Shown piece by piece: positions 1-11,900 of a stretch of 64,000 nucleotides of DNA. Made by a program: the position numbers and the translations under genes. Under the pieces are notes generated by a model. The model was not told the origin of the DNA. It made no database searches and was given only the letters and a program-made list of their open reading frames with translations. Position 1 is the stretch's first letter. Every line of letters starts with the position of its first letter. Origin of the DNA: Acanthopleura granulata (taxonomy: Eukaryota > Mollusca > Polyplacophora > Chitonida > Chitonidae). Where the stretch lies: the NCBI GenBank assembly GCA_016165875.1, contig JABBOT010000080.1, forward strand, positions 18,572,572 through 18,636,571, written 5' to 3'.

Positions 1-396
1 TCTTTCTTTTCTCCCCTGTAAAACTTCATCAATTCCTCCTTGGCATTTGTTGAGTTATCAAAAGACGCCAATCAGCTAAACAGTTTTACGAACTTTTGAG
101 GCCTTGGACGAGGGGTGCAGAGCCGGATGGTTTTTGGCATGTTCAGTTCATCCAGAAAACTCTTGAGTTCACCACACTGGATGAAGTCATTGCCTAACAG
201 CAGCTACAAGCACCACCTTACTCTTGGTCAATCTCATAGAGGTATTTAACACATGGTCAACGTGGTAGAATTTACATCGCAAGAAACCGAGCCTTCTGCG
301 TGGTATCTTTAGAAAATTTAAATCCAGATAACCCAGTGGAATGTATCCAAGCTTGATGTCAAAAATGTAACAGTCACTGCTGGCAGGCCTCCCCAC
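1..396 (-). pseudogene. Decayed ASTE1-like nuclease gene, fragment cut by window start
   Basis: The minus strand encodes a recognisable but interrupted relative of the neighbouring ASTE1 gene. SDCYIFDIKLGYIPLGYL aligns with SDFYIFDLTGGYIPMDYL, and RCKFYHVDHVLN with PCQFYHVDNFVK. In place of the LGNDFIERDV motif the frame runs out as RQ followed by a stop. Further fragments of the same family continue to base 1 in other frames. The equivalent copy at 26,884-28,290 shows how far the remnant extends. It sits directly downstream of the intact gene, so a local ASTE1 duplicate had probably decayed before the large duplication happened. Confidence 0.8.
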
Positions 397-1044
397 TAGG
401 AAGCCAGCATTGAGTGAGCAAACAGATTGTGGGACACCAATATCTAATCAACGGCTCAGGAACGTCCAAATGAAGGCATCAGATCACAAAGAGACTTGGA
501 TTCAATCCCATTCTCGGGCAGGGGAATTTCCAGATTCTCTTGCTTCCTTTATTCTAGGTAAATTGCTGGAAATAATGTGTTGTATTGCATAAGGAGTGCT
601 GGAGACCACTTCCCCCAATAAGATATGTGTCACACCAAGAGAAGATCAGCAGTATAACTTGCCATTGGTGGATGACTTATGCTGGGCACAGCAGTTTCCT
701 CCACCGGAAATATACTTGCCAATCTAAAGGTGAAAAATTCTCGAACATGATATCAAACTAACATGAAAAAAAAATATATTATCAGACGCCATTAATCTTC
801 TTCGTCAGCGAATGTCTCATATCCAGGACGTTTAAGTAATTCAGTAAATATATATACTTTTGATCCTCGATAACTTCCACAAGATGTACCTAACTAACAC
901 ATTCTGCACTTAACTGGGACAGTCTCTTCCAATTGGAACAATTTCGTTGAACGACTAAATCAGTTTTTCTTCAACATTTACATTTCACTCAAATTTTAAA
1001 AGTGTTCTGTCTGAAGCTTCCAGCTCAGGAGCCAGTTACTCGCA
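397..1044. other. Downstream flank of ASTE1 copy A
   Basis: This interval separates the intact gene from the pseudogene. On the minus strand it would hold the ASTE1 3' UTR. A possible AATAAA poly(A) signal (TTTATT on the plus strand) lies at 548-553, about 490 nt after the stop. A short, well-preserved reading frame at 792-893 is listed separately. No other gene was seen. Confidence 0.5.
792..893 (-). other. Possible alternative last exon of ASTE1 (copy A)
   Basis: An acceptor-like GTTAG is followed by 33 codons and a TAA. The C-terminal end reads FTELLKRPGYETFADEED. Copy B (28,674-28,775) keeps the frame, length and stop, with two amino-acid changes. An in-frame AAG|GTGATG donor exists inside the ASTE1 coding region at 1,117/1,116 with the matching phase 0. 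Splicing there would replace the last 23 residues of ASTE1. The pyrimidine tract is weak, and the unspliced C-terminus (NRFALLSVEED) already looks like a normal family ending. This could therefore be a chance frame or a relic. Confidence 0.25.
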
Positions 1045-3210
1045 TTAGTCAGAGTCTTCTTCAACTGACAATAATGCAAATCTGTTCTGTAAGCCACAGC
1101 AAGCTTCAAACATCACCTTCCCCCTTCTGCTTTCCTTGTCATCGAGGTCTACATTCACCGGCATTTCTTCAACAGTCTCTGAGCTTCCCTTGGGTTTCCT
1201 TATCTTAGACCCCTTTTTCTGTTTGAAACTCCCTCGTCTCTGTATGGGCTCTTCGTCGGGACTTAAGTTCCTCAGGATCAGTTCCTCCAAACCCTGATAA
1301 CAGCGATGAAGTGGCGAACCTCTCATCAGCATTTCGGACAAGAACAGGTCAGGTAATGGTCGAGTCAGAAGAGTCCTGCTCAAGTTGTACAAAAATGACC
1401 CACTGAAAAATTTTTCAGGGTTCGCGTCCTGAACAGGGTGACCTAGAAGCTTATTTAAGTACTTGACCATGAGAAAGCAAGCTTGGAATTGGGAAAACCC
1501 GTGAATAATCTCTGCGTTTATAGGGCTTCTGTGATTATGAACTGGTTTTAATGCGAACTTCCCCAGGTTGGCTTTTAACCCTTGTAATTGAGCATCAGTA
1601 CTTGACACGATCGAAGATTCCAAGTCTAACTGGTACACCCCGTCTGATGACTCATTAACCGGTGTACATATCATTTTATTCCGGCTCTGTTTGACAAAAA
1701 GATAAACCAAGCAAACCAACAGAGACTTCACATGGGAGTCTGTTACCTTCGGGACTGACTCTCTCATCCAGAATATAACACAGCTAACGTACAACGTCAA
1801 AGTTGGAGACAAAGGTGAGAGAGAGGCCTGGTTCAACGCAAGACACTCAAAGAGCAGCTGTTTACCCACAATCTTTTCCATGCCTGACAACTGAGTCAGT
1901 CCTGGTAACAGTCCATAATCTTGCAACATTAGACAAGGACTAAGAAAAGATTTCCTACAGTTTCTGATATCACGACTATATTCTTCGACCATTGCATTTC
2001 TCTTGCTCTCAACCTGCTTGCAATTTATTTCCTCCAAATCATCCTTGCGGAGGATGCCATAGAGAACAGCACGGATATTTTCCGAGCATGTCCAGGCAGA
2101 AGGACTTTGTGTATGTTCCACCTGACATTGTAGGAAGGTACGGTGAAGTTTGATGATGTTGATCATGAAGACTGGCAATTCCGCCTGACGCACTTTGGAC
2201 ACCAGCCACCCGGGTAGCTCAGAGCCATTGTAACCCTTCAGATGCGTGGGTGCATGAAAATCACCCCCCTTTTCAAAGAATCTTGCAAGGTCAAAATCAG
2301 ATTTTATGTGCCTGTAGCAATTGACAGACATCCTTATCTGTTCCCTCATCTTTACCTGTTCGCTAGCATTCAAGAGCTTGACGATTTCCTCTTCAGCACT
2401 TTCCGGGTGGTCAAGACATGCCAGCCAGTGGAACAGTTTTATAAGTTTGTGATATCCTTGATTTTGTGTTCTTTTCCTAAGATCTTTTGGCATGTTAAGC
2501 TTGGCGAGAAATCTCTCCATGACATCTCGTTCAATGAAGTCATTCCCTAGGACAACTGCTACTAACGGCAAATTATTCTTTGTCAAGCCTTCGAAGCTCT
2601 TAACAAAGTTGTCTACATGGTAAAACTGACAGGGCAGATAGCAGTATTCCTTGTCTGAGCTCTTCGTTGCTTCAAATGCCAGATAATCCATGGGAATGTA
2701 CCCACCTGTGAGATCAAATATGTAAAAGTCGCTGTCACAAGATAAGACTGGACAGCTCAACTCATTGGCCAGGAGAACAATCTGATCATCAGCTTCTTGG
2801 TCGCATGTCATGTGTGGAATTTGAAGCTCATTCAACACAAAAATGAATGTGTCGTAGGCTAGCAAGGGGAGAATCTTGCCATGACCACCTCTGGCTATGG
2901 AGGCTGAACGCAAAATCTTCTGAGTTGCTCTATCCACCAAAGTTCCAAGCTTCCTGTCGTCATGGCTGTAGGCGCCATCTAACACCACATATGGCTGTAT
3001 ACGACAGGATAAGAAAGCCTGAAATACCTGGCGAATTCTTAAAGCAAAGACGTTGTAGTCACCTCCGTAGGTGTCTGTCACATTATGATTGAAATGGATG
3101 AAGTAACAGAGGTTGCTTCCATCAATGATCAGCTTTGTGTCATGCAGCTCATGATCCAACAGCAAATCTGCATGATCATGAATGAAGCTGTTGAATCCTT
3201 GAATTCCCAT
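1045..3210 (-). CDS. ASTE1: Asteroid-like nuclease, copy A (XPG/FEN1-fold, PIN-like domain)
   Basis: An intact single-exon frame of 721 codons. It starts at MGIQGF, the usual first residues of this superfamily; the frame is open seven codons further upstream, but copy B begins at the same Met. Visible acidic active-site positions are D30 (IIDGSN), D78 (VLDGAY), E139 and D141 (DQEADDQ), D159 and D161 (SCDSDF) and D224 (LGNDF). They match the metal-binding pattern of FEN1-family flap nucleases. Residues 1 to about 240 form the nuclease core, followed by a long asteroid-specific region and a basic tail (KQKKGSKIRKPK) with an acidic end. Vertebrate ASTE1 is reported as a DNA structure-specific nuclease acting in double-strand-break repair choice. 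It differs from copy B by about 30 of 721 residues, mostly in the first 400. No intron is visible. Confidence 0.93.
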   Translation of the reverse strand: MGIQGFNSFIHDHADLLLDHELHDTKLIIDGSNLCYFIHFNHNVTDTYGGDYNVFALRIRQVFQAFLSCRIQPYVVLDGAYSHDDRKLGTLVDRATQKILRSASIARGGHGKILPLLAYDTFIFVLNELQIPHMTCDQEADDQIVLLANELSCPVLSCDSDFYIFDLTGGYIPMDYLAFEATKSSDKEYCYLPCQFYHVDNFVKSFEGLTKNNLPLVAVVLGNDFIERDVMERFLAKLNMPKDLRKRTQNQGYHKLIKLFHWLACLDHPESAEEEIVKLLNASEQVKMREQIRMSVNCYRHIKSDFDLARFFEKGGDFHAPTHLKGYNGSELPGWLVSKVRQAELPVFMINIIKLHRTFLQCQVEHTQSPSAWTCSENIRAVLYGILRKDDLEEINCKQVESKRNAMVEEYSRDIRNCRKSFLSPCLMLQDYGLLPGLTQLSGMEKIVGKQLLFECLALNQASLSPLSPTLTLYVSCVIFWMRESVPKVTDSHVKSLLVCLVYLFVKQSRNKMICTPVNESSDGVYQLDLESSIVSSTDAQLQGLKANLGKFALKPVHNHRSPINAEIIHGFSQFQACFLMVKYLNKLLGHPVQDANPEKFFSGSFLYNLSRTLLTRPLPDLFLSEMLMRGSPLHRCYQGLEELILRNLSPDEEPIQRRGSFKQKKGSKIRKPKGSSETVEEMPVNVDLDDKESRRGKVMFEACCGLQNRFALLSVEEDSD

Positions 3211-4523
3211 GTCCAGGAAGCAATATGTCACATAGTTTACGCAATACTCATCTCATCTGGGTTGAGGTCATTTGGGTAGAAAGGTTTTGGCTGCCTGGTG
3301 ATCATTTATTTGAGATCACACAACCAAGTCAATGAAAGTCAAAAAAACCAAAAATAATAATAACCAGCTGGCTGAAGAGGCAGTGTATGTGTCTAGTAAA
3401 GCTTTCCTTCTCAATTCATTCCTCTATCATGTACATTGTTCACAGAATCGAAGATACTGCTACTGCTCAGGCTGAAACAAAAAGACATGTGGTATTAAAT
3501 AAAATACGTTCAAAGTGCTTTTCCTTAGAAAAAAAATGGACAATAACAGAAGGAAATCACGGGTTGGGAAAGCCGGAGCAACCGGGGTAAACCATCAACC
3601 TTTGGCAAGTTACTGATGAATATGCACACCATTTTTTGTAGGAGTGAAGTTGTCTTCAGCAAACATTTAAATGCTCAGATGTTGTCCACTGCTCACTGTC
3701 ACTCTTAAGGTCCATAAACTGTGGTAGTGGGCCAATCAACAAATTCCTCAACAAGGCAGGGATTTAACCTACACCTTGCGGTCTATGGTATGCTTAGAGA
3801 GTATTAGAATCTGTCAACAGGATTGTGTGACAATAACTCAAACTATCCACATGAAATATACATGTAATATTGTTCAATTAAATTAAACAATGGGATCTAC
3901 TTTCAACAGTTATCTGACATTTATATGGGTCTATATAAATTCACAATGTAAATAATTTGTCGGTTCATTCTACTCAGTCTTGTGGATGAAAGTGTGCCTT
4001 TAATCACTGCAACGGCTTATGCAAGCTCATAAGAATATGTGGACATTTTTGATCATTCCTGAAAGTTAAATGTTCACTTCTTACCTTCAGAAAATCCAAC
4101 TCAATGCGTACCAATGTCAATAAAATTAGTTTGACTAGTGATTCAAAGAGCCGAAGCCTAATCTCCTTGAGGAGACCGAGTTGAAGGAGTACATGTAGTT
4201 ATTCACTACAGCTTCCATGTACCGCAAATATTTCTGATCCACACATGCTACACGTACCTGCATCATCAATTGAAACCCGCCGTGTTGCAATATATGGATT
4301 GGACTGGAGCAGCCCAGACAAAATAAGGAGAGCTGCAGTTGTGTATCTAACTTCAAGTGGATCTAGTGCAGATCTAAAAGGAAAGAGTATAGTGGGTTGT
4401 AATTGCAGAGTGGGTTTCCTCTGGAGGAGCAGAGGTAATTAGCACAAACATCCGCTGTGGTGGATAAGTGGACATTTTTATCGAATGGTAAGCCTTACGT
4501 CTTCTCTATAATTATGCTGTTGA
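3211..4523. other. Non-coding stretch upstream of ASTE1 copy A
   Basis: This is the 5' flank of ASTE1 on the minus strand, followed by AT-rich intergenic DNA. It aligns with about 31,093-32,407 of copy B. Short frames here differ in length between copies and show no recognisable motif. No promoter element could be assigned with confidence. Confidence 0.6.
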
Positions 4524-4735
4524 TGTATCTGATTGGTGTTTTACGCCTTACTCAGGTATTTCACATACAGTACAGCAAGCAGCATTGTGGTTGGAGGAAA
4601 CTGGGAAGAGCCAGGGGGAAACCCATGACCATCCGCAAGTTGCTGGCAGACCTTCCCACGTGCGGCCGGAAAGGAAGCCAACATGAGCTGAACTTGAACT
4701 CACTGCCACCATATTGGCTCTATGTCCATCCACAT
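4524..4735 (-). mobile_element. Partial tRNA-related SINE (copy A)
   Basis: It shares with the fuller element at 14,669-14,933 the blocks GGTGTTTTACGCC, TACTCAGGTATTTCACATAC, GGAGGAAACTGGGAAGAGCC, GTTGCTGGCAGACCTTCCCA and GAACTTGAACTCACTGCC. The tRNA-like head is truncated and the body is diverged, so this is an old insertion that predates the duplication. Confidence 0.75.
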
Positions 4736-5958
4736 ATATATGTTGGGGAGCTATTGTACTGTATCTAGATGAGGCATATCGGCTCGAGCCATTGTGGACT
4801 ATACATCTTTCCCATTCGTCTCATTTCTATACTTCTTGGCCAATGACTTCGAGGTATTAGTAAACCTGATTCACCGTGGCTCTGCAAATTGATGAGTGGA
4901 AGTAGGCCTTAATGTTCATATCCATGTAAATGTACATATCCATGTCAACTGAACAATAAACATTTTTGCAGGAGTGAGTTGAGTATGGATTTGTTAAAAC
5001 TTATAAGATTGATCAAAAAGGTTCACATTTTTAATCTAGGAGAGAAATTAACAACTGGAAAATCAGACCAGGCCTCAATATTTAACTCCAGCATCTAGAA
5101 CTGTATGGCAGGTGGCAAAATGACCATACTGGAGCGGGGGGTCAGCCACGAACAAGTGACCACAGCACATACACCGTTACCTGGACATCAATCGAAGTAA
5201 CAGTCAAAAAGCGCACATTTCAAGCTATACAGAAATATGTCAGATGAAGAACTGCTTTATTTTCAGGCCTATTTTGTGCACAGCACAGACGAAGAGTCAC
5301 GTGAACAAAACTGGAGGGACAAACATGGGAGATAACCCCTTAAAAATGGCTTCCCAGGCCAGCATTCATGGTTGCGTTTTTCTTTCGTCCGGTCCAAGAA
5401 ATAACGCCGAAATTACTCCAAATTATCAGACAATTTACATATATGGACAGCTTGAAATGTGCTCTTTTCAAGTCTCTTACCGGGAGAGGTGTGAGGCAGC
5501 GCACGCCCAGTTCTTGTGTGGATTAAGGAGGAAAGGATCTCTACTTTCAAGTCCATTTCAGATACATTACTAGCAGAAAATGGAAATGAATGTTGACTTG
5601 TTTCTTTCCAAAACCGCTTTGTGCTGTCAAGGCGCGTCGGGTGTATCCAAATTCCTGCTTATAGTGAGTCTTAAATGGACTTGAACATGCATTAGTGATC
5701 GTACAGATTCTTTCAACTTAATCCACACAAGAAATCGCCATAGGCTGTGGTGTAGGGCGGGTTTAAGGGCGGACTTGAGGCCAACTTGGTTGCGCTAAGT
5801 GAGCCAGCACAAAGGACCGACTTGATTTTTGAACTCACTCATTAAATGTTATGGAAGGTAAAGATCAGAAATTGCTGAAAATAGACCTCAACGTTCAGTT
5901 AAATTAATTGAACTAGTGATCTGCTTCTATTACTCAGCTAGATGTCTTCCTTGCTTAT
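4736..5958. other. Non-coding stretch before the satellite array
   Basis: It aligns with about 32,620-33,869 of copy B, which carries a 34-bp extra segment near 33,178. Frames here are not preserved between copies. I see no gene or recognisable element. Confidence 0.6.
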
Positions 5959-8900
5959 TTTTCTTTTATTCCACCATTTACCAACATATATCGCTATACG
6001 GTAGTTAACGGGAGCAGTTGTCTAGTTATTATATTACAATGTAGTCCTAGCGGTAGCCTTCAGTTCATTTGAGTTGGTAGAGCCCTGGACTTCAGCTCGT
6101 AAGATCCGAGTTCAAATCTTGGTGTTTTCTTTTATTCCACCATTTACCAGCATATATCGTTATACACTATTTAACGGGAGTAGTTGTCTTCTTATTATAT
6201 TACAATGTAGTCCTAGCGGTAGCCTTCAGTTCATTTGAGTTGGTAGATCGCCGGACTTCAGCTAGTAAGATCCCAGTTCAAATCCTGCTGTTATCTTTTA
6301 TTCCACCATTCACCGGCATATATCGTTATATGGTGTTTTACGGGAGCAGTTGTCTTCTTATTATATTACAATGTAGTCCTAGCGGTAGCCTTCAGTTCAT
6401 TTGAGTTGGTAGAGCCCTGGACTTCAGCTGGTAAGATCCGAGTTCAAATCTTGGTGTTATCATTAATTCCACCATTTACCAGCATATATCGTTACACGGT
6501 AGTTAACGGGACCAGTTGTCTAGTTATTATATTACAATGTAGTCCTGGCGGTAGCCTTCAGTTCGTTTGAGTTGGTAGAGCCCTGGACTTCAGCAAGAAA
6601 GATCTGAGTTCAAATCTTGGTGTTTTCTTTTATTCTACCATTTACCAGCATATATCGTTATACACTATTTAACGGGAGCAGTTGTCTAGTTATTATATTA
6701 CAATGCAGTCCTCGCGGTAGCCTTCAGTTCATTTGACTTGGTAGAGCCCTGGACTTCAGCTGGTAAGATCAGAGTTCAAATCTTGGTGTTTTCTTTTATT
6801 CCACCATTTACCAGCATATATCGTTATACAGTATTTAACGGGAGCAGTTGTCTAGTTATTATATTACAATGTAGTCCTAGCGGTAGCCTTCAGTTCATTT
6901 GACTTGGTAGAGCCCTGGGCTTCAGCTGGTAAGATCCGAGTTCAAATCTTGGTGTTTTCTTTTATTCCACCATTTACCAGCATATATCGTTATACGGTAT
7001 TTAACGAGAGCAGTTTTCTAGTTATTATATTACAATGTAGTCTTAGCGGTAGTCTTCAGTTCATTTGAGTTGGTAGAGTGCTGGACTTCAGCTGGTAAGA
7101 TCCGAGTTCAAATCTTGGTGTTTTCTTTTATTCCACCATTTACCGGCATATATCGTTATATGGTATTTAGCGGGAGCAGTTGTCTAGTTATTATATTACA
7201 ATGTAGTAGTAGCGGTAGTCTTCAGTTCATTTGACTTGGTAGAGCCCTGGACTTCAGCTGGTAAGATCCGAGTTCAAATCTTGGTGTTTTCTTTTATTCC
7301 ACCATTTACCAGCATATATCGTTATACAGTATTTAACGGGAGCAGATGTCTTGTTATTATATTACAATGTAGTCGTAGTGGTAGCCTTCAGTTCATTTGA
7401 CTTGGTAGAGCCCTGGACTTCAGCTGGTAAGATCCGAGTTCAAATCTTGGTGTTTTTTTTTTATTCCACCATTTACCAGCATATATCGTTATATGGTATT
7501 TAACGGGAGCAGTTGTCTTGTTATTATATTACAATGTAGTCCTGGCGGTAGCCTTCAGTTCATTTGAGTTGGTAGATCGCCAGACTTCAGCTGGTAAGAT
7601 CCGAGTTCAAATCTTGGTGTTTTCTTTTATTCCACGATTTAACAGCATATATCGTTATACAGTATTTAACGGGAGCAGTTGTCTTGTTATTATATTACAA
7701 TGTAGTCCTAGTGGTAGCCTTCAGTTCATTTGACTTGGTAGAGCCCTGGACTTCAGCTGGTAAGATCCGAGTTCAAATCTTGGTGTTTTATTTTATTCCA
7801 CCATTTACCGGCATATATCGTTATATGGTATTTAGCGGGAGCAGTTGTCTAGTTATTATATTACAATGTAGTAGTAGCGGTAGTCTTCAGTTCATTTGAC
7901 TTGGTAGAGCCCTGGACTTCATCTGGTAAGATCTGTGTTCAAATCCTGGTGTTTTCTTTTATTCCACCATTTAACAGCATATATCGTTATACAGTATTTA
8001 ACGCGAGCAGATGTCTTGTTATTATATTACAATGTAGTCGTAGTGGTAGCCTTCAGTTCATTTGACTTGGTAGAGCCCTGGACTTCAGCTGGTAAGATCC
8101 GAGTTCAAATCTTGGTGTTTTCTTTTATTCCACCATTTAACAGCATATATCGTTATACAGTATTTAACGGGAACAGTTGTCTTGTTATTATATTACAATG
8201 TAGTCCTAGCGGTAGCCTTCAGTTCATTTGAGTTGGTAGATCGCCGGACTTCAGCTAGTAAGATCAGAGTTCAAATCTTGGTGTTTCCTTTTATTCCACC
8301 ATTTACCAGCATATATCGTTATACGGTATTTAAAGGGAGCAGTTGTCTTCTTATTATATTACAATGTAGTCCTAGTGGTAGTCTTCAGTTCATTTGAGTT
8401 GGTAGAGTGCTGGACTTCAGCTAGTAAGATCCCAGTTCAAATCCTGCTGTTATCTTTTATTCCACCATTCACCGGCATATATCGTTATATGGTGTTTTAC
8501 GGGAGCAGTTGTCTTGTTATTATATTACAATGTAGTCCTAGCGGTAGTCTTCAGTTCATTTGAGTTGGTAGAGTGCCGGACTTCAGCCGGTAAGATCCGA
8601 GTTCAAATCCTGCTGTTTTCTTTTATTCCACCTTTTAACAGCATATATCGTTATACAGTATTTAACGGGAGCAGTTGTCTAGTTATTATATTACAATGTA
8701 GTCCTAGCGGTAGCCTTCAGTTCATTTGAGTTGGTAGAGCCCTGGACTTCAGCTGGTAAGATCCGAGTTCAAATCTTGGTGTTATCATTAATTCCACCAT
8801 TTACCAGCATATATCGTTATACAGTATTTAACGCGAGCAGATGTCTTGTTATTATATTACAATGTAGTCCTAGTGGTAGTCTTCAGTTCATTTGACTTGG

Positions 8901-11900
8901 TAGAGCCCTGGACTTCAGCTGGTAAGATCCGAGTTCAAATCTTGGTGTTTTCTTTTATTCCACCATTTAACAGCATATATCGTTATACAGTATTTAACGG
9001 GAGCAGTTGTCTTGTTATTATATTACAATGTAGTCCTCGCGGTAGTCTTCAGTTCATTTGAGTTGGTAGAGCCCTGGATTTCAGCTGGTAAGATCCGAGT
9101 TCAAATCTTGGTGTTTTCTTTTATTCCACCATTTACCAGCATATATCGTTATATGGTATTTAACGCGAGCAGATGTCTTGTTATTATATTACAATGTAGT
9201 CCTAGTGGTAGCCTTCAGTTCATTTGACTTGGTAGAGCCCTGGACTTCAGCTGGTAAGATCCGAGTTCAAATCTTGGTGTTTTCTTTTATTCCACCATTT
9301 AACAGCATATATCGTTATACAGTATTTAACGGGAGCAGTTGTCTTGTTATTATATTACAATGTAGTCCTCGCGGTAGTCTTCAGTTCATTTGAGTTGGTA
9401 GAGCCCTGGACTTCAGCTGGTAAGATCCGAGTTCAAATCTTGGTGTTTTCTTTTATTCCACCATTTACCAGCATATATCGTTATATGGTATTTAACGGGA
9501 GCAGTTGTCTAGTTATTATATTACAATGTAGTCCTGGCGGTAGCCTTCAATTCATTTGAGTTGGTAGATCGCCGGATTTCAGCTGGTAAGATCCCAGTTC
9601 AAATCTTGGTGTTTTCTTTTATTCCACCATTTAACAGCATATATCGTTATACGGTATTTAACGGGAGCAGTTGTCTTCTTATTATATTACAATGTAGTCC
9701 TGGCGGTAGCCTTCAGTTCATTTGAGTTGGTAGAGCCCTGGACTTCAGCTAGTAAGATTTGAGTCCAAATCTTGGTGTTTTCTTTTATTCTACCATTTAC
9801 CAGCATATATCGTTATACGGTATTTAACGAGAGCAGTTTTCTAGTTATTATATTACAATGTAGTCTTAGCGGTAGTCTTCAGTTCATTTGAGTTGATAGA
9901 GCCCTGGACTTCAGCTGGTAAGATCCGAGTTCAAATCTTGGTGTTATCTTTTATTCCACCATTTACCGGCATATATCGTTATACGGTATTTAGCGGGAGG
10001 AGTTGTCTAGTTATTATATTACAATGTAGTCCTAGCGATAGTCTTCAGTTCATTTGACTTGGTAGAGCCCTGGACTTCAGCTGGTAAGATCCGAGTTCAA
10101 ATCTTGGTGTTTTCTTTTATTCCACCATTTACCAGCATATATCGTTATACGGTATTTAATGGGAGCAGTTGTCTAGTTATTATATTACAATGTAGTCTTA
10201 ACGGTAATCTTCAGTTCATTTGAGTTGGTAGAGTGCTGGACTTCAGCTAGTAAGATCCCAGTTCAAATCCTGCTGTTATCTTTTATTCCACCATTTACCG
10301 GCATATATCGTTATATGGTGTTTTACGGGAGCAGTTGTCTTCTTATTATATTACAATGTAGTCTTAGCGGTAGTCTTCAGTTCATTTGAGTTGGTAGAGT
10401 GCTGGACTTCAGCTGGTAAGATCCGAGTTCAAATCTTGGTGTTTTCTTTTATTCCACAATTTACCGGCATATATCGTTATATGGTATTTAGCGGGAGCAT
10501 TTGTCTAGTTATTATATTACAATGTAGTAGTAGCGGTAGTCTTCAGTTCATTTGACTTGGTAGACCCCTGGATTTCAGCTGGTAAGATCTGAGTTCAAAT
10601 CCTGGTGTTTTCTTTTATTCCACCATTTAACAGCATATATCGTTATACAGTATTTAACGCGAGCAGATGTCTTGTTATTATATTACAATGTAGTCGTAGT
10701 GGTAGCCTTCAGTTCATTTGACTTGGTAGAGCCCTGGACTTCAGCTGGTAAGATCCGAGTTCAAATCTTGGTGTTTTCTTTTATTCCGCCATTTAACAGC
10801 ATATATCGTTATACACTATTTAACGGGAACAGTTGTCTTGTTATTATATTACAATGTAGTCCTAGCGGTAGCCTTCAGTTCATTTGAGTTGGTAGATCGC
10901 CGGACTTCAGCTAGTAAGATCAGAGTTCAAATCTTGGTGTTTCCTTTTATTCCACCATTTAGCAGCATATATCGTTATACGGTATTTAATGGGAGCAGTT
11001 GTCTAGTTATTATATTACAATGTAGTCCTAGTGGTAGTCTTCAGTTCATTTGAGTTGGTAGAGTGCTGGACTTAAGCTAGTAAGATCCCAGTTCAAATCC
11101 TGCTGTTATCTTTTATTCCATCATTCACCGGCATATATCGTTATATGGTGTTTTACGGGAGCAGTTGTCTTCTTATTATATTACAATGTAGTCCTAGCGG
11201 TAGTCTTCAGTTCATTTGAGTTGGTAGAGTGCCGGACTTCAGCCGGTAAGATCCGAGTTCAAATCCTGCTGTTTTCTTTTATTCCACGATTTAACAGCAT
11301 ATATCGTTATACAGTATTTAACGGGAGCAGTTGTCTAGTTATTATATTACAATGTAGTCCTAGCGGTAGCCTTCAATTCATTTGAGTTGGTAGAGCCCTG
11401 GACTTCAGCTGGTAAGATCCGAGTTCAAATCTTGGTGTTATCATTAATTCCACCATTTAACAGCATATATCGTTATACAGTATTTAACGCGAGCAGATGT
11501 CTTCTTATTATATTACAATGTAGTCCTAGTGGTAGCCTTCAGTTCATTTGACTTGGTACAGCCCTGGACTTCAGCTGGTAAGATCCGAGTTCAAATCTTG
11601 GTGTTTTCTTTTATTCCACCATTTAACAGCATATATCGTTATACAGTATTTAACGGGAGCAGTTGTCTTCTTATTATATTACAATGTAGTCCTCGCGGTA
11701 GTCTTCAGTTCATTTGAGTTGGTAGAGCCCTGGATTTCAGCTGGTAAGATCCGAGTTCAAATCTTGGTGTTTTCTTTTATTCCACCATTTACCAGCATAT
11801 ATCGTTATATGGTATTTAACGCGAGCAGATGTCTTGTTATTATATTACAATGTAGTCCTAGTGGTAGCCTTCGGTTCATTTGACTTGGTAGAGCCCTGGA

